This document shows, one piece after another, positions 9,435 to 16,765 of a DNA stretch of 64,000 bases. The notes under the pieces were generated by a model. The model was not told where the DNA came from and ran no database searches. It saw only the letters and a list, made by a program, of their open reading frames with translations. Both the position numbers and the translations under genes were made by a program. Position 1 is the stretch's first letter. Each line of letters begins with the position of its first letter. Origin of the DNA: Thermoplasmata archaeon (GTDB lineage: Archaea; Thermoplasmatota; Thermoplasmata; Lutacidiplasmatales; UBA184); NCBI GenBank assembly GCA_022749815.1, contig JAKIWV010000002.1, positions 320,478 to 384,477 on the forward strand, in the 5' to 3' direction.

Positions 9435-9989
9435 ATGGAGCCGGTCACCTCTCGGTGGGCGCGAATCGGGCCGAGGAACAGGAAGTGGTTGATCCACGTA
9501 CCGCCCGGAGGACTCTGCCTCTCCGCCTTCGTCCTAGTACGGAATCGCCAGGGGGATGTGCTCTTCGGGCGGCCGAGACCGCATCGTAACTGGCCCGAGA
9601 AAGGTGGCGTTGGGGTATGGCGAATCCGCGAACTCGCGCGCACCAAAGCCTGGACCTTGCCAGCGACTCACCTGCTCGTGGGGGAGGATCCCGAGAAGGC
9701 AGCGACGAGGATTGCCCGGACGTGGGCCGGACTCTCCGACCCACACCCTCGATTGGTCGGTGTCGATTCGAGCCGTCTTCCCACCTCGCAGTGGGTGGGT
9801 TCCGGCCGAAGGCGCCGTCGGGTCTACCACTGGGCGATTGGGTTCGTCTATGAGGTGCGGGCATCGCGACCCCCACGCGTAGATCCAGGATGGTCTGAAC
9901 TGCGATTTGTCCCGACGGCCCAGTTGCACTCCTTAAGAATCGGCCGCCAGCATCGCGATTTTCTCAAGTACCTGACGAAGAGCGGATAG
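9435..9989 (+). CDS. Nudix-fold protein with degenerate Nudix box
   Basis: A 184-residue protein. The N-terminal third (Leu-Ser-Ala-Phe-Val-Leu-Val-Arg-Asn followed by Leu-Phe-Gly-Arg-Pro) and the Trp-Thr-Leu-Pro-Ala-Thr-His-Leu-Leu-Val-Gly-Glu segment follow the order of a Nudix hydrolase. The REUxEExG part of the box is replaced by Ala-Thr-Arg-Ile-Ala-Arg-Thr-Trp-Ala-Gly-Leu, so the catalytic glutamates are missing. Hydrolysis of nucleoside diphosphate derivatives is therefore unlikely; a binding or regulatory role is possible. No signal or membrane segment is present. Confidence 0.6.
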   Translation: MEPVTSRWARIGPRNRKWLIHVPPGGLCLSAFVLVRNRQGDVLFGRPRPHRNWPEKGGVGVWRIRELARTKAWTLPATHLLVGEDPEKAATRIARTWAGLSDPHPRLVGVDSSRLPTSQWVGSGRRRRRVYHWAIGFVYEVRASRPPRVDPGWSELRFVPTAQLHSLRIGRQHRDFLKYLTKSG

Positions 9990-10062
9990 GACCTCCTCGA
10001 ACCGCTCTCCGGGGAAACTGCTCACTGACTAATTTGGCAGGAATCCCCCGGGCTCCGACCAC

Positions 10063-10551
10063 TCATCGAGCCCGGGACGGTGCCCGGCCCCGCAAGGTTT
10101 GACGATAGTCTCTCTCGAGCGCTCTCGCGAAATTCTTCCAGAGCCGGCGCATCATTCGTTCCGTAGCGGCTTTCGACGGGTTCGGTTGGCCGCGAACCCT
10201 GGGCCGCTGTCGAATGTGCCACCGAATCGTGAGGAGGGTGCGGTCGGGCTCTAGCGGAGTCAGGCGGTAGTCTAGGCTCCAGTCCGGGACGTTCCCCCGC
10301 AGCTCGGCGTGCCAACGGTTCGGTGGATGGAGAGTGACGACCGAGCGGTACCACTCCCAGCCTTTCTTCGTCTCCGTTAGATCTTCGAGGACGGCTCGTT
10401 TCCGACTCCGCTCGATAACCCTCCGCTGGTACTTTCCCTTCTCGAGCGCCGGATCCTGCGACGAGTAGTCCGTGAGCCAACGATAGACGTAGGGTAGGGG
10501 AGCACCAAAGATCGGTCGAATCTCGTAGTTTGGAGGAGGCCAAGAACCCAA
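10063..10551 (-). CDS. SRPBCC/START-like domain protein
   Basis: A 162-residue protein with the pattern of the SRPBCC (Bet v 1-like) fold: an initial strand, a Pro-x-x-Val-Tyr-Arg-Trp-Leu-Thr-Asp-Tyr helix, alternating strands (Arg-Lys-Arg-Ala-Val-Leu-Glu-Asp, Trp-Tyr-Arg-Ser-Val-Val-Thr-Leu, Thr-Leu-Leu-Thr-Ile-Arg-Trp) and a long amphipathic C-terminal helix. Such proteins bind hydrophobic ligands or act as polyketide or lipid handling proteins. The ligand cannot be inferred. It is transcribed alone. Confidence 0.6.
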   Translation of the reverse strand: MGSWPPPNYEIRPIFGAPLPYVYRWLTDYSSQDPALEKGKYQRRVIERSRKRAVLEDLTETKKGWEWYRSVVTLHPPNRWHAELRGNVPDWSLDYRLTPLEPDRTLLTIRWHIRQRPRVRGQPNPSKAATERMMRRLWKNFARALERDYRQTLRGRAPSRAR

Positions 10552-11098
10552 CGTCTAACCCCGGAATTGTAAGGGTGCCATTACTTTCGTTGCGATATTA
10601 CCTTCGAGGTGTCACTAGGTGCAATGAGGTCCGCGCCCCACGCGAGGGGGGTATTCATTCGCAACAGACGTACGTGGGAAACGAGCATGATGGACGCAAG
10701 AAGTGTGTTCATGAGGGGGGCGCTCCGCGGGGGGTACCTGGAGAACCGTCCTCCGAGGTTTGGGTTGGCGCGTGCGGCAGGTGACCGAGAGGTAGGTCGA
10801 GGCGGCCCCGTTCCGGACGCAGAAGTTGTGCTGGACCAATAGCCGTTGGCGGCCTCCGAGAGTGCCCCACGGAGCCATCGGTGGGATTCAATAGAAAATG
10901 GGCGATTGCCTGCGATTCTTTGGACGATCTAGGGACCCGCGCAGATTACTAGATCGATCTATGGTGCGGGGCGAGGATCCTTGCACGAAGGCGGGGGGGT
11001 TTCGAACAGGCCTTGCGTGGGATGTACAAATTAACAAAATACGTATAAATACGCGTTCACCCGACCAAGAAATAGCCGGGAAGGGTGAGACCACGAGT
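10552..11098. other. Intergenic region without convincing gene
   Basis: This 547-bp stretch contains only short overlapping frames with no family pattern. A weak half-copy of the dispersed repeat (GGTGCAA then TGAGGT) lies at 10618-10637. Near 11028-11038 is GTACAAATTA, also found upstream of the paralogous gene at 59520. Confidence 0.4.
11043..11051 (+). promoter_or_regulatory. Probable TATA box for the 74-residue protein gene
   Basis: GTATAAATA lies about 50 bp upstream of the ATG at 11099, in a locally AT-rich patch. Together with the GTACAAATTA shared with the paralog's upstream region, it is the best archaeal TATA candidate here. Confidence 0.5.
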
Positions 11099-11323
11099 AT
11101 GGTAACTTGTCTAATTCAGACCGCTTCGGCGACGATTACTCTTGACGACGGCGCTGAGATCACGATCCCGAGAAAGCGTAGCGACCCCCCAGAAAAGACG
11201 GTGGCTACTGTGGCCAGCCTCTTGTGCGTGGACCGGTTTGACTTCGCACTGACGCCGGGCTGGCCTTCTGAAAACCCCGACCGCCATCAACCGTTCGCGG
11301 AATTGTTCTCCCTAGCGGCATAA
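11099..11323 (+). CDS. Small conserved hypothetical protein, paralog of the one at 59520
   Basis: A 74-residue protein starting at the ATG at 11099; the longer upstream open frame is not conserved. It matches the 74-residue protein at 59520-59744 over its whole length, sharing Met-Val-Thr-Cys-Leu-Ile-Gln, Ser-Ala-Thr-Ile-Thr, Asp-Asp-Gly-Ala-Glu-Ile-Thr-Ile-Pro-Arg-Lys, Pro-Pro-Glu-Lys-Thr-Val and Asp-Arg-His-Gln. The N-terminal half is beta-rich and the middle is one helix. No family is recognised. Its 3' end overlaps the convergent methyltransferase gene by 37 bp. Confidence 0.7.
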   Translation: MVTCLIQTASATITLDDGAEITIPRKRSDPPEKTVATVASLLCVDRFDFALTPGWPSENPDRHQPFAELFSLAA

Positions 11324-11958
11324 TCCAAGGCGCGGCTGGGCCTGCGTGCAATCACAACATCCAGGGCGTGTCGGTGAGGCACGCCGCTGAAGGTGCAGTC
11401 GAACTCGAACTCCCGGGAATCCAGGATGTGCCAATCCCAGTAGTATCCTCGGAGCTCGCCCGGCCGGTATGGCGACCCGGTGGGGTCCATGTCGAGGGAT
11501 GGACTGTAGTTGGGCTTGGGAATGAAAACGTTCACGGCGTGGATCCCTCCTCGGGCGGTCGCCCCCTTGAAATGATCGAAACGGCGGGCTCGAAGTTTCG
11601 GGAGTAGATGGTTCAGCGTGCAGCTCGAAAACACCACGTCGAATTTTCCCTTCAAACGATAGGTCCGGATGTCCTCGAGCCGGGTCCGTATCGGAACCTT
11701 GAGTCGCGCCGCCCGACGTTTCGCCTTCTCTAATCCCACCGGAGAGAGGTCAACTCCGAGCACTCGGAACCCGTGCCGTGCAAAGTAGATCAGATCGCGA
11801 CCTCTCCCCATCCCCAGGTCGATCAAGGAGGGAGAACTCGGCCCGAGTGTTTTCTTTAATCTGACCACACCGCGGACTAAGTACCAGCCGGCGACATCGA
11901 ATCTCCCGTCGTAGCCCGCCAGGGGGGCTGACAAGGGCCGGGTGTCACGAAGGCGCAT
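11287..11958 (-). CDS. Class I SAM-dependent methyltransferase
   Basis: A 223-residue enzyme. Motif I is Leu-Ile-Asp-Leu-Gly-Met-Gly-Arg-Gly-Arg-Asp near residue 45, motif II is Val-Leu-Gly-Val-Asp-Leu-Ser-Pro, and motif IV is Phe-Asp-Val-Val-Phe-Ser-Ser-Cys-Thr-Leu-Asn-His-Leu. This is the Rossmann-like methyltransferase fold of small-molecule or lipid methyltransferases; the acceptor is unknown. The ending is Ala-rich and variable and overlaps the convergent small gene. Confidence 0.8.
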   Translation of the reverse strand: MRLRDTRPLSAPLAGYDGRFDVAGWYLVRGVVRLKKTLGPSSPSLIDLGMGRGRDLIYFARHGFRVLGVDLSPVGLEKAKRRAARLKVPIRTRLEDIRTYRLKGKFDVVFSSCTLNHLLPKLRARRFDHFKGATARGGIHAVNVFIPKPNYSPSLDMDPTGSPYRPGELRGYYWDWHILDSREFEFDCTFSGVPHRHALDVVIARRPSRALDYAARENNSANG

Positions 11959-12458
11959 CTAGGTGGGAACTGGATTGATCCTCATAGTTGCAACGGAGAT
12001 TGTACTTCGCGAGCCAGGACCCTAGATCGTTCAGCCCATGAGCGCATCTGGGAGGAACTGAACGGGGATTCGGTGCGTGGTATCTTCCGTGTCGTGACAA
12101 TCCTCGTTAGATGTCGGCCCGGGGCAGGGGGCAACGAGAGCCACGATCAAACGCTTCCCCAGTCGGAAGGTGCTCGGGCCGCGAAATCCTCGGCTGGCTC
12201 GATGGCACGAGCGTCTCGGCCCTTCGGATACTCCGGGGATCGAGTTCGATAGCCTTCACACTTCTAGAGTGGCGCGCCCCGCGCCGGGTGCAATGGATGT
12301 TGTACTCAGCCGCGATCTCTCGCCGAGGGGTTTCCGGCACTCTACGTACGGTTTTCTGGCGACATGGCTCGTGCGGGCGCCGTGGCCTCGCCCGAATTTC
12401 TGGCGACGGAGAAAGGGTGAATCGACTTGATAGTCTGGCGGACGATGCAGTCTAAAGA
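11959..12458. other. Intergenic region with a decayed repeat
   Basis: This 500-bp stretch lies between the start of the methyltransferase gene and a rightward surface-protein gene. An open frame at 12111-12455 lacks any protein-like pattern. A degenerate copy of the dispersed repeat is at 12287-12306. Confidence 0.4.
12287..12306. repeat. Dispersed inverted repeat, partly decayed
   Basis: GGTGCAA-TGGATG-TTGTACT keeps the left arm and the 6-nt spacer, with two mismatches in the right arm. It lies between divergent genes. Confidence 0.5.
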
Positions 12459-13356
12459 ATGTCGATGACTTCTCTTAGTACTGTTCCAGAAAGCCCCCCA
12501 CCGAGTCCCGCAGACCTGCCCCCGCCGTTGTGGCCGCCACATCCCGTCGCTGTTCGAGGGCATCGATTTCTTTGGACTGGGGTCGGAGCCTTGGTCCTGG
12601 CCGTCCTCGTTTCCCTCCCGACGCTCTTGGGGGCCCCGTACGGGCTGTTCGTTCACCGCAGCTGTGCGGTGGTTTCCACAGGGGCGACTCGAGCTGTCTG
12701 GACCCCGATTCTGATCATGGCTTCGCCCCCCAACGGTAGTGCGGAGGGCTGGACCAATGGCACCCTCGGTCAGGATGGCTTATCCAAAGTGTCGAATGGC
12801 TCCGCCATCGGTGACTACGCCCTTATCAATTGGTCGGGAGAAGCTGGGCGAAGTGGTTGAGATTGGACCAGGTGTTGGAAGTGTGTGCGGTGTTCAGAAT
12901 GTTGCAGTGGTTCAATCGGGGGAGCCAATCTATCAGCACCCCCTTTGCCAGCTCGAGAAACCCGGCACCTTGTCAGACGCCAATCTTTCGGTCAACAGAT
13001 CGAGCTCAGCGTGCCCATTCCTTGGAGGAACCGACGCGGCATGGCTCAACGTTTCATTCGACAACGCAAGCTGCGCTCCGGGTGTTCGGCCATGCTTTAC
13101 GATTGATATCGGAGGGTCGGGTTCGTTCCAGATCTGGAAAGGGTCTGTGACCGGGATGGTCCTCGCGGTTCCGTTCATCAGTTCTGGGAACACGCGCTGG
13201 ATTCCGGGATTGCTTCCGCAGGAGGATACAATCCTGTACACGCTTCCCGGCCCTGGTTGCTGGCATCTCGAGTGGTACGGAACCCCCTACCTTAATGCCG
13301 GTTTTTTCACCTGGGGCCCGTATTCTAGAGATTCCTCTCAAACAAGCTGCATGTGA
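12459..13356 (+). pseudogene. Membrane-anchored extracellular protein, interrupted by a frameshift
   Basis: Two overlapping frames form one apparent gene. The first (12459-12860) gives a Pro-rich cytoplasmic start, a transmembrane helix around residues 40-62 and an ectodomain with several Asn-Gly-Ser/Thr sequons, then ends soon after Asn-Trp-Ser. The second frame continues from about 12830 to 13356 with Cys-rich, sequon-bearing sequence (Cys-Phe-Thr-Ile-Asp-Ile, Gly-Cys-Trp-His-Leu-Glu-Trp). A one-base shift near 12820-12860 is the simplest explanation. It may be a real mutation or an assembly error. No family is recognised. Confidence 0.6.
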
Positions 13357-13432
13357 CCGGATCGTAGGAAGGCAAGCGGCCTCCAGTTTGAATTCTTGTT
13401 TCCTTCCGCGCAGCTTGTTCGCCGTTTCCGAG

Positions 13433-13452
13433 GGTGCACTGCCCGTTGCACC
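13433..13452. repeat. Dispersed inverted repeat
   Basis: GGTGCAC-TGCCCG-TTGCACC: one mismatch to the consensus arms, with a 6-nt spacer. It lies between the frameshifted surface-protein gene and the next membrane-protein frame. Confidence 0.7.
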
Positions 13453-13453
13453 C

Positions 13454-13945
13454 GAGGCCGGTGCCCGAAGCCGGTCAGTTAAGCGAGCATTAGGTCACTG
13501 CGGTAAAGCTATTCGGCGCTGGCTCATCGCGGTTCTTATTACAGACATTACGACGGTCGCGATCGTCATCGGGATTGTTGGACTATGCCTGGCAGTTCTC
13601 CTCATCCGGATGTTTCATATCATCCAGCCGAGGAAAGCTGGGACTATCGCTGGGCTTGGGTCCCAGAGGGCGACATTGGGATCGGGTTTTCACCGTGAGT
13701 CCCCGTTGGCTCTCGTTACCAAAGTGAAGATCGAAACGTCGAAAACCTCGGGTCGACATGCCAAGGTTGTAGCACCGATCCGACCCGCCTCGTGGCAAGG
13801 GCGAGCGTCTTGGGACGAGGGGCTGGCGGTGGCGACTTCTATGAGCCCCATCCCGACGGGTGCGACCGTCGAGATCGCCCAGGGGCCGGTGACCATCTAC
13901 TGGGTTTGGGTTCGGTCCATCGAAAACGCACCCACCTCAACATGA
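13454..13945 (+). CDS. Membrane-anchored NfeD-like protein with unclear start
   Basis: The frame contains one strong transmembrane helix (encoded around 13520-13608) followed by a soluble beta-rich domain of about 90 residues. No ATG, GTG or TTG lies in frame between the repeat at 13433 and the ATG at 13610, which is after the membrane helix, so either a rare start is used or the 5' end has been lost. The end overlaps the ATG of the next gene by four bases (ATGA), which suggests one operon. The soluble part resembles the OB-fold domain of NfeD-type proteins by context with the following gene. Confidence 0.4.
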   Translation, partial: EAGARSRSVKRALGHCGKAIRRWLIAVLITDITTVAIVIGIVGLCLAVLLIRMFHIIQPRKAGTIAGLGSQRATLGSGFHRESPLALVTKVKIETSKTSGRHAKVVAPIRPASWQGRASWDEGLAVATSMSPIPTGATVEIAQGPVTIYWVWVRSIENAPTST

Positions 13946-14355
13946 CTCTACCATCCGTTCCCGTTCTGCTCATCGCAGCACTTCTTGTCATCGCTCTGGT
14001 GGCCCTACTATTCTTTGCTCGGGCCATTCAGGCGTCGCCGTTCGGATGGGTGGTCGCTGTTGTGGGCTCGAACGGGAACACGCGCTATTTGGGGACGGGG
14101 CTCACTCTCGTGAATCCGTTCGCGACGGTGATGCGGGTCGATCTCCGAAGACCTCTCCTTGACCTTTCGGGGCACCGAGGAGTTGTGGTAGCGGCTATGG
14201 AGCCGGCCACGGGAGTAGGAATAGCGCGCTTCGGGGCCGGAACGCTCGTTCCAATTCGGGCGACCCAAAGACTTCCTGTCGGAACTCATGTTATCGTGGA
14301 AGGGGAAGTATCGTCGGGCCTGATGATCGCCGTCAGACCGTCGCCATCCGGGTGA
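13942..14355 (+). CDS. NfeD-like membrane protein (TM plus OB-like domain)
   Basis: A 137-residue protein starting at the ATG that overlaps the previous stop codon. Residues 5-27 form a transmembrane helix (Pro-Val-Leu-Leu-Ile-Ala ... Leu-Phe-Phe-Ala). The rest is a beta-rich soluble domain with Gly-Val-Val-Val-Ala-Ala-Met-Glu-Pro and Gly-Thr-His-Val-Ile-Val-Glu-Gly-Glu, the latter fitting the last strands of an NfeD-type OB fold. The family works with membrane proteases or flotillins, neither of which is present here. Translational coupling to the gene before it is likely. Confidence 0.55.
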   Translation: MTLPSVPVLLIAALLVIALVALLFFARAIQASPFGWVVAVVGSNGNTRYLGTGLTLVNPFATVMRVDLRRPLLDLSGHRGVVVAAMEPATGVGIARFGAGTLVPIRATQRLPVGTHVIVEGEVSSGLMIAVRPSPSG

Positions 14356-14568
14356 ACGTTCCCAGAGGTGCGCTCCACCTTTGATGCTTGGCCGTGCACC
14401 GTTGAATGTACCCGAGTATCCCCCAAGAAGTGAAGTCGGGGGGCGGATATCGTTCGGGAAAATCTCTCCCCTTCGCAGGCACGGTGCTCTTTTCGCAAAT
14501 AGCTCGCTGCTGGACCGTCAGCCCAAGGTTGATTAGCAGGGTCTGAGTTGCCCTCGAAGGAGAGTTCG

Positions 14569-14976
14569 ATGAATCCCAAAGTGTCGATAGCTGGCGGCGT
14601 GTTGACAATCCTGGGTGGCCTGCTGATGCTGCTCGTCGGGGCGCTCGTGGCCTACGTTGTCAAGACCCTGACCTCTGGGATCAGTATCGGAGGATCCGCT
14701 CTAACAAGCGTGCTGATTCTCGGCCCCGTTCTGGGGCTTATTGTGATCATCGTGGGAGTGCTCGCGATGGTGGCTCCTGACCTCAAGATCCTATGGGGAG
14801 TACTGGTCATCGTCCTTTCCATTGTGAGTCTGTTTACCACCGCTCTAGGGGGCTTCTTCCTAGGTTTCCTCCTTGCGTTGATCGGTGGAATCCTCATCCT
14901 CGTCAAGAAGGCCCCACCGCCAGCGCCCATGTATCCTCCCATGAGCGCCCCACCTCCCCCAAGCGGGATGTCCTAA
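14569..14976 (+). CDS. Small multi-pass membrane protein (DUF6114-like)
   Basis: A 135-residue protein with four hydrophobic helices at about residues 8-30, 45-67, 72-90 and 92-112, ending in a Pro/Met-rich cytoplasmic or extracellular tail (Pro-Pro-Pro-Ala-Pro-Met-Tyr-Pro-Pro). The pattern resembles small archaeal four-TM proteins annotated as DUF6114. An AAGGAG sequence about 10 bases before the ATG is a good ribosome binding site and fixes the start. Function is unknown. Confidence 0.65.
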   Translation: MNPKVSIAGGVLTILGGLLMLLVGALVAYVVKTLTSGISIGGSALTSVLILGPVLGLIVIIVGVLAMVAPDLKILWGVLVIVLSIVSLFTTALGGFFLGFLLALIGGILILVKKAPPPAPMYPPMSAPPPPSGMS

Positions 14977-15059
14977 GCGGGTGCGACGGGGCCGTCCGTC
15001 CTAGCCCTCCTGGCGCCGGCATTCGACAGAAGACCTGGCGCCGACACCGGTTCGATCGC

Positions 15060-16034
15060 TTACCCACGCGCAGACCCGAAGCCGGGGCGCACGCGTTCGT
15101 TGAGCCGATCGGCAAACCAGGCGGGGTAGGCCATCGAACCGAGCGCAAATGTGCGCCGGACTCGGGCGACGCCGGGCCAACCGGCGAACTTTCGAAGCAG
15201 GCGCTCAAGGACGACGGGCGCGTCCGCGGGAACGAGACCCGCGATGAGCGTCGAGGCAGATCCTGGCTCGAGGCCCAGGCCGTCGGGCGCGACGGGCATC
15301 CAGGCTGGAGTCTCCTTTCGGATCGTGCCAGCGACCGAATCCCGATCCTCAGCGCCTCGCAGGAAGATCCAAACCAGGGCGAGGGGAAACTCTTCCGACT
15401 CCGAACCGTGGGTCCACCAGAACGCGTTCGCGTCGACCAGCTGGTGATATCGCCGCGCGGCCGTCTTGAGGCTGATTCCCACCGAGCCGGCCATCTCCGC
15501 GACCGTAGCGTCGGGGTGACTCCAGAGGCGTTGCAAGACCCGCCAGTCCAGCGGGGTCAGCTCGCGTTCGCAGGCCGGGATCCAGTAGGCCTGAGGCAGT
15601 CGCAGCGGCCCCGTTGCAGCGAGTCGACGTAGGAGCGCTACGCGACGGGCGATCGCGGCCTCGTTCTCCGACACGATGTGAACTCGTATCTTCCGTTCGT
15701 CCTCATCGAGGATGTCACGGGCGAAAATCACCCCCTCCACCAACGCGAGGTCGCGGAGAATCCGCTCCACTTCGCCCGCCTCTTTGACCGGGAGCTCGGC
15801 CACATAGACTCGGGCCCCGAAGAGCGAGGGGTTTGGGGTGATCGCGAGGCCCCGGAGGAACCCCCGTGCGGCCAGACTTCGGATTCGCGTCCGGACGCCG
15901 TTCTCGCTGATCCCGACCCGCTCGGCAATCTCCCGTGCGGGAATCGTCGGGTCGATGACGCGTCGTCCGGCCCAGAACCGGGCCTCGCCGCCCGGAGAGA
16001 AGAACCGATAGATGGCGAAGTCGAGGGGGTCCAT
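15060..16034 (-). CDS. Lrp/AsnC-type transcription regulator with two HTH domains
   Basis: About 324 residues from the internal ATG at 16034 (an upstream ATG at 16103 is also open). The first winged helix-turn-helix has Pro-Ala-Arg-Glu-Ile-Ala-Glu-Arg-Val-Gly-Ile-Ser-Glu-Asn-Gly-Val-Arg-Thr-Arg, and a second near residue 195 has Thr-Val-Ala-Glu-Met-Ala-Gly-Ser-Val-Gly-Ile-Ser. The Leu-Thr-Pro-Leu-Asp-Trp-Arg-Val-Leu motif precedes the second one. Each HTH is followed by a sensor-like region. Such tandem Lrp-like regulators are common in Thermoplasmatota and haloarchaea. The target and effector are unknown. Confidence 0.75.
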   Translation of the reverse strand: MDPLDFAIYRFFSPGGEARFWAGRRVIDPTIPAREIAERVGISENGVRTRIRSLAARGFLRGLAITPNPSLFGARVYVAELPVKEAGEVERILRDLALVEGVIFARDILDEDERKIRVHIVSENEAAIARRVALLRRLAATGPLRLPQAYWIPACERELTPLDWRVLQRLWSHPDATVAEMAGSVGISLKTAARRYHQLVDANAFWWTHGSESEEFPLALVWIFLRGAEDRDSVAGTIRKETPAWMPVAPDGLGLEPGSASTLIAGLVPADAPVVLERLLRKFAGWPGVARVRRTFALGSMAYPAWFADRLNERVRPGFGSARG

Positions 16035-16204
16035 AGCGGTGTCAGAACGGGGGGAACGGGGGGATCCCCTAAAGTCTGTTCGGGGCCGTCGACCCGAGGT
16101 CACACGTTCCGTGGGGGCGCCAGAACTGTTCTCAGCGGCGCCGGGCGAAATTAGTAGGAAGGGGTTGTCGACGAGCTCCTCACGGTGCGTCGCCAGATCT
16201 CTTC

Positions 16205-16660
16205 TCAGACTCGGCCTCGGATTGATGCCGCCACGAGGGGAAAGACGTCTCGCGCCGGCCGGGCCGCCGCGATACTGGCGGGGAGGGTGACCAGGTTAGG
16301 TGCGGAAGGGATTCCCCGTTGCGGAGCGGCGCCCGCCGGGATCGCGCTGATCGGTGAGCGCATGGGCTCCTCCCGTGCGGACCCAGGAGTCGGACTCCGG
16401 AACAAGGCGCGACCCCACTTACGAAGGCGTCCCTCTACCGTCCGCCGTTCCCGAAGACCTTCCATTTCCCAGAGCAACAGCCCCTCAATCCGAGGCGCTT
16501 CCGCGCGGCTGTATTCCAGACGAGCGAACTCCGCCACGCTCGTGCTCCGAGTCCGCGCTGAGGCCACCAACAGTGCTTCCGGTCCCATCCGCTCCATCCT
16601 ATTCTCCCCGAGGGATTCACCCAGGCTCAGTAGGGAACCGTCGGAGTAAAATCCGCCCAC
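16205..16660 (-). CDS. Doubtful hypothetical protein
   Basis: A 151-residue frame in the gap between the Lrp-like gene and the second cyclase. Residues about 35-95 have a plausible helical pattern (Glu-Phe-Ala-Arg-Leu-Glu-Tyr ... Trp-Glu-Met-Glu-Gly-Leu-Arg-Glu-Arg), but the C-terminal third is Ala/Pro-rich with no pattern. A frame on the opposite strand (16185-16649) competes. No family is recognised, and the gene may be spurious. Apart from this frame the region 16035-16765 holds nothing recognisable. Confidence 0.25.
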   Translation of the reverse strand: MGGFYSDGSLLSLGESLGENRMERMGPEALLVASARTRSTSVAEFARLEYSRAEAPRIEGLLLWEMEGLRERRTVEGRLRKWGRALFRSPTPGSAREEPMRSPISAIPAGAAPQRGIPSAPNLVTLPASIAAARPARDVFPLVAASIRGRV

Positions 16661-16765
16661 GTCCCCCGAGCGGAAAATCGACCGGAGGACTGGATCGGTT
16701 CCCAGTTCCGCCCGGCCGAGGGGGAATTGGGAAGCCCTCGACCGTGGGGCGAATGCGACGCTCGC

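Noticed and set aside
12111-12455. Open frame of 114 codons as a gene
   Set aside because: The sequence has no protein-like pattern, contains the decayed repeat and lies in an intergenic gap.
16185-16649. Plus-strand 154-codon frame as a gene
   Set aside because: It is Arg/Ser-rich with no pattern and overlaps the equally uncertain minus-strand frame; neither is well supported.
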